From the NCBI GenBank assembly GCA_024180945.1, contig JAKSGN010000022.1, forward strand, positions 1 to 64,000: a stretch of 64,000 nt of DNA. Reading direction: 5' to 3'. Of the stretch, positions 1 through 10,235 are shown piece by piece (the stretch's first letter is position 1; every line of letters begins with the position of its first letter). A program made the position numbers and the translations under genes. The stretch is from Macrophomina tecta (taxonomy: Eukaryota; Ascomycota; Dothideomycetes; Botryosphaeriales; Botryosphaeriaceae). The notes beneath the pieces are model-generated. The model saw only the letters and a list, made by a program, of their open reading frames with translations, made no database searches and had not been told where the DNA came from.

Positions 1-62
1 GCCAACCCCTATCCTTGTGGTTGCTTTTTCCTGCCTAGGGCGTTCTTATCGGTACATGTTAG

Positions 63-510
63 TGTTACGGCGCAGCCTTCACGGGGTCAAGAAGTTAGGG
101 AAGAGGGCAAAGCGGGGCGAAGGTGCAACCGCAGACGATTCCCTAAGCAGGGGGCCATATGGGTCACATGACCCCCAGTTCAACCGTTCAAAGGCTTGGC
201 GCTCTGAACTCATGAACCCGCCAGTTCAGACGTTCAACGGATCAACAAAATGAACCTCTGAACCACTAGATTGCATACACTTTCCTACTGTATATAAACC
301 ACACTCCTTAGATAGCTTTGACCTTCGTGGTCAACTTCAACAATAGAATTTGGACTCTATTGGTAACACGGCCTTCGCACGCAGTGCTCAGTCTCATCAC
401 GTGTTCGACTTGCTCTCACCCTCTTCTTGTACCCACTCAAGGAAACCCCTCGACAGGTTTTCTCCCTCTTTGGTGTTTGGATCCTTAGAGGCAGAGGCCC
501 GCTCGTTACA
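63..510. mobile_element. Solo LTR, 448 bp, TSD GTTAG
   Basis: The segment begins TGTTACGG and ends CGTTACA, so it has LTR-type TG...CA ends. The 5-bp GTTAG occurs immediately before it (58-62) and immediately after it (511-515). A TATA-like tatataaacc lies near 290. No internal retrotransposon sequence is attached, so this is a solo LTR left by LTR-LTR recombination. The family (gypsy or other) cannot be told from the LTR alone. Confidence 0.75.
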
Positions 511-628
511 GTTAGGCTGTCTGTTCTGCGCATATGTTAGGCGGGATCCTGACAGATAGCCTCGAACCCGTTAGGCCGCACAAAACGCCCCACCAACACA
601 GCTTTGGAGGGCGGATTTATGAGGAGGG

Positions 629-987
629 TGTTACGACCGTCCAAATTTATATGGTTTTGTCAGACTATTTTGCCTTATTGCTACAGATCAGCATCTACTC
701 TTTGCCACCTCCTCACTACTCCTCATCTTCACAAGCTTCGGATAGCAATATCGGCTTCTATTCTCCTCGGTTATTCAAGCACTCATTTATGTATATAAGC
801 AAAGCATACCTACCTCCCTCTCAGGAGACAGGCAGAATCTACTCTCTTTCTGACCTCACTACTCTTCACTCACCCAAATTCAACAGGTTTCAATTGGTGC
901 CGTAAGGCATTGCGATAAAGGTATAGCAACAATCAGCCTGGTGACTCATGTGTCACAACATCTTGATAGACAGAAAGATTCGTAACA
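629..987 (+). mobile_element. Small LTR-like element, interrupted by a copia LTR
   Basis: TGTTACGACC at 629 and ATTCGTAACA ending at 987 match the two ends of the better copy at 61939-62092, and a shared inner piece (AATCAGCCTGGTG near 931) confirms homology. The copia solo LTR at 658-885 sits inside it. Without that insert the element is about 126 bp. No target duplication is visible at its own outer ends (GAGGG versus AGTAC). Further fragments lie near 30203-30312 and 41522-41602. Confidence 0.55.
658..885 (+). mobile_element. Solo LTR of the copia element, TSD GGTTT
   Basis: The 228-bp segment runs from TGTCAGAC to TTCAACA and reads the same as the 5' LTR at 47869-48096 (reverse) and the solo LTR at 52688-52915; I found no difference by eye. 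GGTTT lies on both sides (653-657 and 886-890), showing a clean insertion into the small LTR-like element at 629-987 and later loss of the internal part. A peptide-like open frame across it is only the LTR. Confidence 0.9.
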
Positions 988-1125
988 AGTACCACATAAA
1001 ATCATCATCTTCCTCATCATATATCAAATATGTGTTTGTTTCAGTATTGTCCTTATAGGGGAGACCTGTAGTTACGATAGCCGCGCAGCTAGCTAAAGCT
1101 TCACCTTAAATCGAGCATCTCCTTT

Positions 1126-1282
1126 TGTTGGAACAAGTGTTGTGACGGCTTGATCAATGATAAAAGAATCAATTGGAATGAGTTGGCATGGTGTTCGAGG
1201 AGGGCGGCCGTGGAGTGGCCTTTTATCCTCTCCTGAATAGACTATACTTGGCGAAAGCTAAATACACGTGATTGATCCAACA
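1126..1282 (+). mobile_element. Solo LTR, 157 bp, TSD CCTTT
   Basis: The ends are TGTTGGAA and ATCCAACA, with CCTTT on both sides (1121-1125 and 1283-1287). It is homologous to 27449-27606; both contain GGAGGGCGGCCGT and AAATACACGTGATT. It lies about 130 bp beyond the stop codon of the GT32 gene. The overall plan resembles the 4842-5082 and 62509-62727 LTRs, so these may be one superfamily. Confidence 0.8.
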
Positions 1283-1409
1283 CCTTTACAGGGTCGCTCC
1301 TGGCCACCGACATAATTTTCTTGAAGGAAGAAGCTAGAGACACTCTGATATAAAGTGATGGCTGATTGTACAACAATCAAACCCGTCTGGAGATGATAAG
1401 GTAGAGAAG

Positions 1410-2439
1410 CTAGTCGGTGTATGACAGCAAAGATGACTCATGCGGATGCGTTGACACCCAGCTTCCCATCCATGAGTGCTGCACAAGTGCGGTTGAATCC
1501 TCTGGACTGCCCGAGTTTGAGTGTACCTGGCCACTTGCAAATCCGTTGACAGGAAGGATAAGCACGTCGGCAAGTAGGATTGGTTGATTTAACTCTGAAA
1601 CTTCGTCTCCATTCATCTCTGCCCCCATCCGCTGCGAGAGGTATTGGAAAACGGCTGCGGTGAAGACCTTTGGCCCTGTGAGAGTTATGACTTGATCGAA
1701 GGATATGTGAAAAGATGAGCCATTAGAATCAGTGGTGCTGTTGAAAAAAAGCTCAATATTACGGCAGGCATTATCCACGACACGCTGGATGATAGGATGA
1801 TTCGCTTTCGCCATGATTGTGAACTGAGACATTTGCACCGTCCAGGGTGAATCTCTCCAAAGTTGTCCCCGGCCTTTATCGATTTCAACGCCGATGACGA
1901 TGTTTGTTTGATCCTGATACTCGGACGGAATCCAATCGTTAATTGATTTTAGGGGGCGCGTGTCCAAATCGGCATAGAGACCACCTTCTCGAAGGAGGAT
2001 GAGGTATCTCACGAAATCTGCTTGTAAGATCGGATCATGCCTGATTGTATCGAACGCTTTCCTGATTCTTCGATCATTTCGGTACTTGTCTAGCACGAAA
2101 GTATCTATGGCCTGGTCGCGGAGGCATTCGTAACGGTAATCAGGGTTTTTCGCTTGCCATTCGGTAGAGAAATTGGTAGTGAATTCGCGCTTGTCATTAG
2201 AAGAGTAGAGAGAAAGCTGCCAGATCTTTTTAGGGACTAAAGACAGGCATTTAGCTTAGCAAAAAGACTCATGCTTTGATAGTCTTACAATCATTTAGTG
2301 ATTCATCTCGTGAGAATAGCTTTTCGCAGGCGTGACTATGCCAAATAATAGTCAAGAGTATGCATGCAAGTGAGGCGACCTTCACCGACTTCGCATATCT
2401 GCGCCATGAGGAGAACCGCTGAGATGTGGCACAATGCAT
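1410..2439 (-). CDS. OCH1-like glycosyltransferase (GT32 family)
   Basis: This is a probable type II membrane mannosyltransferase of the Golgi, with coding sequence complement(1410..2236, 2289..2439), 325 aa. The 52-bp intron 2237-2288 has donor GTAAGA, a CTAAG branch-like site and acceptor TTTAG, and joins LND to FPKKIWQ. The start is the ATG at 2439. A short basic N-terminus (RRYAKSVK) is followed by a hydrophobic anchor (residues about 17-32). The catalytic region has KKIWQ, then GGLYADLDTRP near residue 140, whose DLD is the metal- and sugar-nucleotide-binding DXD motif of GT32. The family transfers mannose from GDP-mannose to N-glycans, but many fungal paralogues have unproven substrates. 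Its length is at the short end for the family. A solo LTR lies just downstream and a MITE about 260 bp upstream. The family is clear; the exact acceptor is unknown. Confidence 0.8.
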
Positions 2440-2698
2440 GGTTCCAGGGCATGGAAGCAAACGTCTCGACTATGGACCTCGTGCGCGGCCGACAACGAGA
2501 AGTAGTAGATGCTCCTCACTGGGAGGCTCGCCAGAAGCTAATATGTCAAACGATTATTCCCGGAGGATTTTCGGCCCCACTCTAGTATTGTCTGATCTGC
2601 CGAATCCTCTAGCTCTTTAAGAGCAGCACTTCGAGCGAATTCCGCCGCCAAAAGCAAACTGTCTTAAGACACATCTACTGGGGAGGTAGTGGAGCAAG

Positions 2699-2903
2699 CA
2701 GGGGTCGCAACAATCGAGCGCTTAATAATTATAGCCTTACTATCTCTTGAATGTTGTCTTTCACCAAGGCGCGAGTGGTATATAATTTTACGCGTTGACT
2801 GTGCTTGCTTGTTGCACCCTTTTGATTGACGAGATATTAAGTTTGTATTGAGCAACTTGTGATTTTCCGTGTTGGAATTATTAACTGTTTGCTACGAGCC
2901 CTG
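2699..2903. mobile_element. hAT-type MITE, 205 bp, TSD GGAGCAAG
   Basis: The ends CAGGGGTCGCAACA and TGCTACGAGCCCTG form imperfect terminal inverted repeats beginning CAGGG, a hAT signature. The 8-bp GGAGCAAG flanks it exactly (2691-2698 and 2904-2911), the length hAT enzymes make. It is homologous over its whole length to 25598-25809. It has no coding capacity. It ends 98 bp before the F-box start codon, so it lies in that promoter. Confidence 0.88.
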
Positions 2904-3001
2904 GGAGCAAGCCAAGAGCCGTGCTATTTAAGCTACATTGTCTGTGTATAATCTCCTCCATATCCGCCGTACATCTCGCTTTTGTGCGGAGATCGCTCAT
3001 C

Positions 3002-4150
3002 ATGACGCTTGGCCTCCCAACAGAGCTGATATGGCACGTATTGTGTTTTCTCAATGATTCGGATTTAGCCAGCTTCAGAGCCACATGCAGACAGTTCGAC
3101 CACATGTCTTTAGAGTATTTCGGCCGTCGACGCTTTCGTACAAAGCAGTTTATGTTATCTTACGATGGACTCCACGCTCTATGTAGCCTTGCAAGGGGTC
3201 GATTTGGCCGTTTTGTCGAAACTCTACGCATCGGATCGGAGGCTCTCGCTTGTGGCAGATCAACAGCAAAGACAGAGCAGAGTCTCAGGCTTCAAGAGCT
3301 CTGCGAAGAGCAGACATACTTCAGACAGCGAGGCCAGGACACTGCATTGCTCGCAGTCGCGCTGACAGCCATGAAGGGGTCTCTTGTAGAGATCGTTGTA
3401 TCAGGCTTCAGCTCCAAAGGTGGGGTTCGAAGTTGGGGCGTCCTCGAGCTGGAAAAAGAGACCGGGACTACAGTGATCCTTGAACAAACGCGCACTCTCT
3501 CCATCGTCTTGGCCGCAGTAGCTTCGAGCCAGGCCCAACCGCGCATAGTCAGAAACGAACCCTTGCTGGGTCAACATGGGATAGGAGCCCATTGCGATGC
3601 GATAGCAATACCACGGCCTGGCATGGCACTTCTTTCCATTCCATTTCGACAGCTACGTGTACTGCAGCTCAACCTCTGGACCCCGGGAGGTCGCTCGGAT
3701 ATAGCAGTCAGGAGCCTGTCCACGAATCTAATGAGTCTTCTCCGCGTACTGACAAACTTGGAGGAACTCTATCTCGGGCTTCAGCGCGTGCTGGCCGTCC
3801 CGAAATTGGGAGCGGAAGTGGGAGCAGCACCTTTTTCCACTCGACTCAGAAGATTATACATCGACGGCGGACACACGGAGGAGGCAGTTCTACTAGCCCT
3901 TATCAGAAATCACATTGAGACGCTACGAGAAATTACCTTCACCAGAGTGTCCTTGCGAGGCGGATGGAACAGTCTCATCAGCCACCTAGGGCTCGAGATC
4001 ATGTTTGAGAGATTAGAAGAGAGCGATATCGTACCAATCATCACAGTTCTGGACGCCTGGGATACTATAACATGCCAAAAGACGTCCGCAATGGCTTGGA
4101 ACCCTTCTGCATCTACAGATAGCCGGGATGCTTTACACTGTGGATCTTGA
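3002..4150 (+). CDS. F-box protein, 382 aa
   Basis: A single-exon gene. The start is the ATG at 3002, because the F-box begins there (MTLGLPTELIWHVLCFLND, then SDLASFRATCRQF), matching the usual fungal N-terminal F-box with LP.EL, L and C..F positions. The frame is open further upstream but without a better ATG. An F-box binds Skp1 in SCF ubiquitin ligases, with the rest of the protein selecting targets. The remaining 330 residues hold scattered leucine-rich stretches (near RQLRVLQLNLW and LTNLEELYLGLQRV) but no repeat array I can name. A hAT MITE occupies the promoter up to 98 bp from the start codon. The F-box call is firm; the target is unknown. Confidence 0.75.
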   Translation: MTLGLPTELIWHVLCFLNDSDLASFRATCRQFDHMSLEYFGRRRFRTKQFMLSYDGLHALCSLARGRFGRFVETLRIGSEALACGRSTAKTEQSLRLQELCEEQTYFRQRGQDTALLAVALTAMKGSLVEIVVSGFSSKGGVRSWGVLELEKETGTTVILEQTRTLSIVLAAVASSQAQPRIVRNEPLLGQHGIGAHCDAIAIPRPGMALLSIPFRQLRVLQLNLWTPGGRSDIAVRSLSTNLMSLLRVLTNLEELYLGLQRVLAVPKLGAEVGAAPFSTRLRRLYIDGGHTEEAVLLALIRNHIETLREITFTRVSLRGGWNSLISHLGLEIMFERLEESDIVPIITVLDAWDTITCQKTSAMAWNPSASTDSRDALHCGS

Positions 4151-4841
4151 TCGACTTTCTTGTCTTAGAATCTCACCGCTGTAAGGATGATACACAAGAT
4201 GTATATAGAGAAGACACCTCCGTCAGTCTACGTAGAATTCATTTGTCGTAACAGCGTACATTGCTTTGTAGAGCGGTTGAGCCAAGATTAACCTTCAGGC
4301 CGACCTGTTTAATGACGCGTTCTGCTAGTCAAACGGCGAAGGGTCGACGCAAAGCCTCTAGCAACAATCGAAACTCGATACTTTGAGCTCCGTGTAACAT
4401 CTGTCTTTAGTATACAAAAGTGGTCCCCTTGTTGCCTTGTTAAGGGTCGAAGAGACGCTTCAGGGACTTGACAGCACCGTTTCTACTCTTCACCCTAGCT
4501 TTCGCCCTGCGTGGAGAGAAGCCTCAGCAACAAAGGCGGTACACCGGAGTGATGAGACCAAAAATAATTTTTCTTTTATAAAAAAAAGGATCAGAGGGTA
4601 CATCGCATGGAGACCGTGTCGCCTTATGATTTTCTCTATGTAGGATCACGTTGCCGCGGCTGTCTTCAGCTATCTTTGCTTAGAAGTCCTCGACGGTGCA
4701 GTATGCTCATACGAGGAGAGAGACACACAAATAGAGTACGATATTATCCCATCCTTAGCAATGCTCTACTAGCAGTACTTTATCGCTAAAGAATATGTTC
4801 TAAGATAATTGTGCGTAAATTGAGAGCGTTAACCTGAGAAC
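4151..4841. other. No gene recognised
   Basis: Both strands were read. Open frames here are short and have no recognisable motif. A poly-A-like aaaaaaagg lies near 4582. This is treated as intergenic sequence between the F-box gene and the solo LTR. Confidence 0.5.
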
Positions 4842-5082
4842 TGTTGGAAAGAGTCTATTTGACAGCCTTGTACAACTGATGAAGATGAGTTGGCATATCT
4901 CGTAGAGAGAGGCCGTATGGGCTCCTCTTTATACCCATTTTACCCACTAGGGTAAAATTAGTGGCGTAGCTTACTAACTTAGCAGGATTACTAGGCAATG
5001 AACTATCGATGCTTAGGAATCCTCTAATAGAACTAAAGACGCCTGGGAATCCTCCAATATAACTAACTTAGTTATCCCAACA
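4842..5082 (+). mobile_element. Solo LTR, 241 bp, TSD AGAAC
   Basis: TGTTGGAA...CCCAACA ends are flanked by AGAAC on both sides (4837-4841 and 5083-5087). It is homologous to the reverse-oriented LTR at 62509-62727: both carry GGCAGCCTTG-like, CAACTGATGAA and GGCCGTA blocks and a CTAGGGTAAAA stretch. No internal retroelement sequence remains. Confidence 0.85.
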
Positions 5083-6149
5083 AGAACTCATCATTGACGG
5101 TAGGCAATTGCTTTTTTCAATTGGCTCTACAATTGCAAATGGTCGATTTGGTCTACCTGAATAGTCTTTAGCTTGCAGCGTCTGCACGATCTACAACACG
5201 TGTCAATAGTTGCCGCGGCTGGTATTGCCTATCGGAGGTGTGGGTTTGAACATGCCTATAACCTTCAGTCTCTCAAAGGTCTACCTAGGCCCCTACCTCA
5301 GTTTTCAGCCGACTCTCCTCGCGACTTCCAGTCAGGGCCGGGCCAAACCCCTTCTGCCTGAATAATTCCTGTTTGCTCCTAAGCATCCGTCGCCGACGTG
5401 CTGTCCTTAAGACCTCCAACCTTCTTATTCTCATTTGCCTCAGCGTTGGTAAGGAGGCGAACGGTCCCGTTTCCACGCATGCCGACCCGTGCATCTGTTC
5501 TCTCGAGCCATTCAGCAGTCTATCCGGCCAGGACCTGATCCTGCCTGCCATCCAGGTGCGCCGAGGGTCAGAGCCCAGCGAAGGGTGGAGGTCCTCGGAG
5601 CCAGCAGAAACTGTTGCGCACTACACCTCGCAGGTAGCCTGGTTATTTCACACGGACGCAACACCTTCCCTCACTAGATCTCCGTTTCGTGTTGCCTGTA
5701 GGGATCTCCCATACCGTATCTTGCAGAAGGGGTAACGGACCAGATCCCACGCCGGGCGACCTGCTCCACCCGCTCCTACTAACCAAGCTTGTCCCCTCTT
5801 GTTCTGAGTTGGCCTGTGTTTCCAACATACTGAGTCTCCGCGCGACTCGCCAGTGTCTCATCAAGAGCCTTCTCTCACCGCTGGCCTGGATCATCGTCGT
5901 AGATTGCGTGCACCACGCCTATCAAGACTCCCCAACGAGTCGCCTTGACGCCCGCTCAGCAGGTCTGCTAAAGGCCGACGAAGCTAGCCCGCTTTCTCCG
6001 TTCCTAGGGGCTCGCCCGTGTTTTCCATCTCGTCGAGCCGACCGGTCGCGTCTTGCCAGGTCGCCAGCACCGCGCCTATCAACACCGCCCGCTGAGCCGC
6101 CGGTATGCGCACCCGATCGGCTCTCTCGGAGAGGCCATAGTGAGTTCTG
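5083..6149. other. GC-rich stretch without a recognised gene
   Basis: Several overlapping frames are open on both strands because the sequence is GC-rich, but none shows a domain, start context or intron pattern that I trust. The word GTTGCCGCGGCTG occurs at 4648-4660, near 5209 and near 6623, which hints at old dispersed repeats. I see no gene that can be supported. Confidence 0.45.
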
Positions 6150-7130
6150 AGGGACTGTGCCGTAACAAGGCCATCGCGGTCGGAGGCCTCGAGGCCTTGA
6201 CGGGTTACGCACCAAGGGTCTACAACACGTTAGCCTTAACAAGTTCTCAGAAAAGAGGTTCCCCCGCGCCCTCGCTGCATTCTCAGTGGTCTCAGAGTCG
6301 ATGCAAGCCCAGGAGTGTCCTGTCGTACGCCTAGGGCGCGTCCACATCGGCTGGTCAGGTAGGGCCAGCGTCGGGCCTGGCTGCGAGCCAGGTAGTCGTA
6401 CATCGGGTGGTTTTCGTATCCCGCTTTCGCTCGATAGGTCTCCTTGGATGGGTGGTCGCGCTGGTCCAGCGGAGGCAGGAGACAGCGCGGTTGTGGTCGC
6501 GGTCGGCGCGTCGATGAAGAACATTCATCAGTCGAGTCGCGCCCCAACCGCCCGCAATGGCGTGTCGCAGGCTGCCATCCACCACCTTTACGGTCGCGAA
6601 ACCCTACTGCACACGTCCGCGTTGCCGCGGCTGGTAACATCATTATAGGAGCGTTTCTGACTGATAGTCGAGTGTAGAGGTGGTGAATGGTAGCCTGCGA
6701 CACGCCATCACGGACTGTTCGGGGCCAGCTTCGACTGCGTGGAAAAATTTTCATCGACGCGCCGACCGTCGTTACAACGACACTGCCTACTGCTTCGCTT
6801 ACACATCAAGACCAACTATTTGAGAATGCTTTGTCGAGAGAAGCTGAGATTCGGAAACCATCCGATGTACGACTACCTGGCTTTCAACTAGGCCCGACGG
6901 TGGTACGGTTTAACCAACCGGTGCGGGACGCGCTCAGGCCGTACAACCGGGCACCCTTGGGCTTGCACCGGCTACAAGATCGCTAAGAATGCGGTGAGGG
7001 CATAGGGTGACCTTTTTCTAAGGAGTTGTCACGGCTGACGCGGTTGTAGACTTTGAGCGCGAAACCCGTTAAGGCCTCAGATCCTGCGACCACAGAGGCC
7101 TTGTTAGAGCTCTGCCACCAGAAATCGGTC
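6150..7130. repeat. Diverged inverted duplication, arms about 480 bp
   Basis: The plus strand from about 6150 to 6630 resembles the minus strand from about 7130 back to 6670. Matched landmarks are AACAAGGCC with ACGGGTT and GTCTACAAC (6165-6222 against about 7100-7045), GTAGTCGTACATCGG (6392) against its partner near 6880, and GATGGCGTGTCGCAGGCT-like words near 6555 and 6707. The centre is near 6645. Both arms can be read with a related peptide frame (FIDAPT, IRKP, DVRLPG), so they may be two copies of a once-coding sequence. The family is not recognised. Divergence is high, so it is old. Confidence 0.6.
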
Positions 7131-8064
7131 AGGTTTCTTCTTCGACAGCCGGTCCGATCTGCACACAGAAGACCTAGATCAAGGCCTTGGTAGGGGTGGT
7201 GCTCATGGACCAGCATGACACGGCCGGTCGACTTGAGACGAATGCACGGGCAAGCTCTGGGGACGGGAAACAGAAGTCAGCTTCAACCGTCCACAACAAG
7301 CCTATTAAGCTGGGATCTAGGGCAATTCATAAGAAAGCCCTAGAAGGGGTAGAGCACGTAAATCACGTCGATAATGCAGGCTAGCTGTAAGGGGAGGCTC
7401 TCGGATAGTCGCGCAGAGACTAGAATCGCTAGAGACAGGCTAACTCAGGACGAGAGTGAATTCAAGCTTAGTAGGTAGAGGTAGGCAGAGCAAGTCGCCC
7501 GGCATAGAATCTAGTCCGTTACGCTTACAAAACATAGTCGACCTCCCTCTAGACTAATACACAGCAATATACACTGCGGATTCAGGGTTTGATCCACCCA
7601 CGTAGGATGATGGATGAGGAGAAGTGTAACTAGCTAAGCCGACGAGCTCGGGAACCTTGACGTGGATAACCGTCATGGGCTTTCGCTACATTGGAATGAC
7701 TGTATGAGAGTCTTGAATGCACCTTTAAGATGCGCAGGAATTCCAAAAACCCCAGTCGAAATCGCTACCACAGGTAAAGCTAAATAACTTCAAAGAAACT
7801 TTGCAAACAGTATAGGAATCTGAAATTTCCTTCGCCTGTTCGAATCATCCCGCAGAGTTGGCTAGCTGCCTCTGAAGAAGTACTTCGAAATTTCATTCTC
7901 CTGCTTGCCATAGGCCGAATCTTAGTCTCTCTACAACCCCGGACCATCAGCTCCTTCCTTTATATATGGTGGGAGATGGATTCCTGCAGATTATAAACAA
8001 AGCAGTCATGATAGAGCACTCCAATAAGATCTTAGGATCTTCTGGTGGCTGAAGACCGTGGGTT
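7131..8064. other. No gene recognised
   Basis: This stretch holds only short frames without motifs on either strand. No transposon ends or tandem repeats were found. Confidence 0.45.
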
Positions 8065-8352
8065 TCAGCTCCGTTCTCCAGTAACCAACCATTCCCCCCT
8101 CGATACGCTTATTCCAAGTTCTTTGAAAACCGCCATCATCTCCATCAGCTGATTTTCCTGCCGTGCCATCTTCTGCAGCAAGCTTCTCTGCCATGTTGGC
8201 ACCAACCATTGTCTCGCCGCTTCAGAATTCTCTTCTCCAAGCTGCAATTTCTCTGCTGTTCTCTGGCGGTGCAATTCTTGTTTCTGCCGTAGATATTCGT
8301 GCCACGCATCAGCTGAACTAATGGAGAAGCGCGCTTTGTCTCTGTGAGCCAT
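8065..8352 (-). CDS. Hypothetical small protein, 95 aa
   Basis: This open frame is not a recognised family. The ATG at 8352 gives MAHRDKARF, then a charged, Glu/Gln/Arg-rich and probably helical body (EYLRQKQELHRQRTAEKL, QLMEMMAVFKELG). The frame stays open upstream of the ATG without another ATG, through an in-frame tandem repeat (FRELFRELFR; GTTCGCGGAAGA units on the plus strand near 8406-8440), so a missed 5' exon is possible. A poly-T tract lies at about 8507-8522 upstream. It could be a real small coiled-coil gene or a chance frame. Confidence 0.35.
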   Translation of the reverse strand: MAHRDKARFSISSADAWHEYLRQKQELHRQRTAEKLQLGEENSEAARQWLVPTWQRSLLQKMARQENQLMEMMAVFKELGISVSRGEWLVTGERS

Positions 8353-8734
8353 ATTATGTCTGAGATCAGCACAAAGGTAGTTTAGAACTATACGACTTCG
8401 GCGGAAGAGTTCGCGGAAGAGTTCGCGGAAGAGCGTTTCTATAATCTTTCGGAAGGACCAATACGAACCCCTCAACAAACCGCTCTCGTCTCACTTTCTT
8501 TTATCCTTTTTTTTTTTTTTTTGGCTCACCCACCCTAGTGCTCTGCCGAGGAGCTTAGCAGGCCAAAGACGAGTCAAGGTATGCAGGATGACCTTCAGTT
8601 GCGATCGAGGACAGGATATAGCGAATGGTGAGAATTTGTCGCAGCTTCTGCATCATTAGCAGCTTCCAAAATCTTATTCTGGCGATATCGCCCCGCTTGC
8701 GACTACACTATAAACACCTATTACCTGGAATGAT

Positions 8735-9928
8735 ATGCCTGGCGTCCGTAGTATTGCCATTACATCTCGAACCGAATGGAGTGGATTGTGGAGACGGCTG
8801 TGCATACAACTCATGGCAGGACCTTTGCTCGTATCTGTACAAGCGCACGAGTATAGCTCATGGGTTTTGCGTGATTCGAAATTGGTGGAAAACAATACAA
8901 ATGTGACTGCATCATCAGCGGGGAGCACACTATCCGTCACCACTTCCAGGGATACCACGGTGTTGACTGGTAACGCTGTCGATGCAGGACGGTCTGTCTC
9001 CCCGGTAGCTTCGTGGGACCTGTGGACTAGTCCACAGATTGGCATAACCGTGTGCGATATCGCATGTCTTACCTCCCAACACCAGGTCCAGGAATCCCAG
9101 GGTACCGTCGAAAAGCTGTCAAGCGCTGGTGGGAAGCAAGATACCGCGAAAAGCGCGACATGGATGAGCCAGTCAGCAGTAGCTGTATCGCCATGCTCGG
9201 GACCTACGGTCAGTGACGCCTCAACCTCACGCGCAAGCAACCTTTATGAGGCAACCACCACGTTGCCCGGAATTCCTGAGTCTGTGTCCAGCATGGCTAT
9301 CAAAGTGCCCACATCATGGGCGGACGATAATTTAGACCTACCGGCCAGCTTTACCGCCACCTTCCAGACGAATAATATAGTTTTCACGACAGAATCAGCT
9401 ACGGGACATGCTCTTCCTACAGCGGGTACTATATTGATAAACGAAGGTCGAACCTCGCCGAACAGCTTGGGCTCAACAACAAGCAGAGACGAGTCTACAG
9501 CAGCTCTGCTTGCCCCATCCTGGGACACATGGACTATCTCAGTCTTGTCTAGTGGGCCATCGACGTCTCAGCCCTGTCAGAGTTTCCCCTGTTCAACAAC
9601 GCTCGGCTCAACAGGGACTTTACCAAGCAGCTATGTAACCCTTCAATTCATAGGTTCTGGTAGACAAACTTACTTGACCGCAAGTCACACGGCAGCAACA
9701 TCATCGTCATTCTCCACAGGTAATAGTATGTCATCTGATGATGCGTCTTCTGGATCGAGTAAAGGTAAAACAGTTGGGATATGCGTTGGTGCAATAGGCG
9801 GAGCGACCGTTTTCGCGGGAATAGCGATATGGGTTGCCAAGCGGTATCGCAGGAAGAAACTATCTGGCTTGAAAGAGCGGAGGCCAGTTATTTCGCGGCC
9901 TTTGCCTGTTGGTTACGGCAGTGGATAG
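8735..9928 (+). CDS. Ser/Thr-rich single-pass membrane protein, 397 aa
   Basis: This single open frame looks like a fungal cell-surface protein. The N-terminus has a hydrophobic stretch (LMAGPLLVSVQA, about residues 26-37) that could be a signal or anchor. About 300 residues of Ser/Thr-rich sequence follow, with several N-glycosylation sites (ENNTNVT). One transmembrane segment lies near residues 348-368 (VGICVGAIGGATVFAGIAIW), followed by a short basic tail (KRYRRKK). The motif SWD(L/T)WT occurs twice. This plan is that of Mid2/Wsc-type wall sensors and mucin-like proteins, but no WSC or other named domain is visible. A second ATG frame at 8732 with a signal-like MICLASVVLPL overlaps, so the start is uncertain. 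A TATA-like actataaac precedes it. Confidence 0.55.
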   Translation: MPGVRSIAITSRTEWSGLWRRLCIQLMAGPLLVSVQAHEYSSWVLRDSKLVENNTNVTASSAGSTLSVTTSRDTTVLTGNAVDAGRSVSPVASWDLWTSPQIGITVCDIACLTSQHQVQESQGTVEKLSSAGGKQDTAKSATWMSQSAVAVSPCSGPTVSDASTSRASNLYEATTTLPGIPESVSSMAIKVPTSWADDNLDLPASFTATFQTNNIVFTTESATGHALPTAGTILINEGRTSPNSLGSTTSRDESTAALLAPSWDTWTISVLSSGPSTSQPCQSFPCSTTLGSTGTLPSSYVTLQFIGSGRQTYLTASHTAATSSSFSTGNSMSSDDASSGSSKGKTVGICVGAIGGATVFAGIAIWVAKRYRRKKLSGLKERRPVISRPLPVGYGSG

Positions 9929-10222
9929 TTCAGCTTCGATATCATTCCATTAACTAGATTGACGACCCCCCTAGTAGTAGTAGTGGTAGTAGTAACGATT
10001 CATGCAAACTCTTTGCTTATTCTAGTATGGTATCCTAAGGGAGAGTGAATTCAGAGAAACATTGAGGTAAGAAACTGATCTTTCCTTACAGGCGATGCTG
10101 TCTGGCAGGGTCCTCTAGCCCTCCGGGCTTCCAAGCTGCCTCTACAGCGGAGCAATTCAGATGTGAAAACAAAAAAAAAAAAAAAAATAGTAGAAAATGA
10201 AAGGGAAAACGAAAGATACTAG
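9929..10222. repeat. Intergenic with microsatellites
   Basis: A GTA-type microsatellite (gtagtagtagtggtagtagta) lies at about 9971-9991 and a poly-A run of about 17 near 10171-10187. No coding region is seen. Confidence 0.6.
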
Positions 10223-10235
10223 AATTGGCCATATA

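Noticed and set aside
534..905. Open frames across 658-885 and their twins at 47726-48121 and 52675-52965
   Set aside because: The conserved peptide (YFALLLQISIYSLPPPHY) is just the copia LTR translated; flanking duplication and three copies show it is a repeat, not a gene.
5285..7384. Many overlapping frames on both strands, up to 200 codons
   Set aside because: GC-rich sequence keeps frames open by chance; no domain, splice pattern or start context, and the arms of an inverted repeat explain the similarity between frames.
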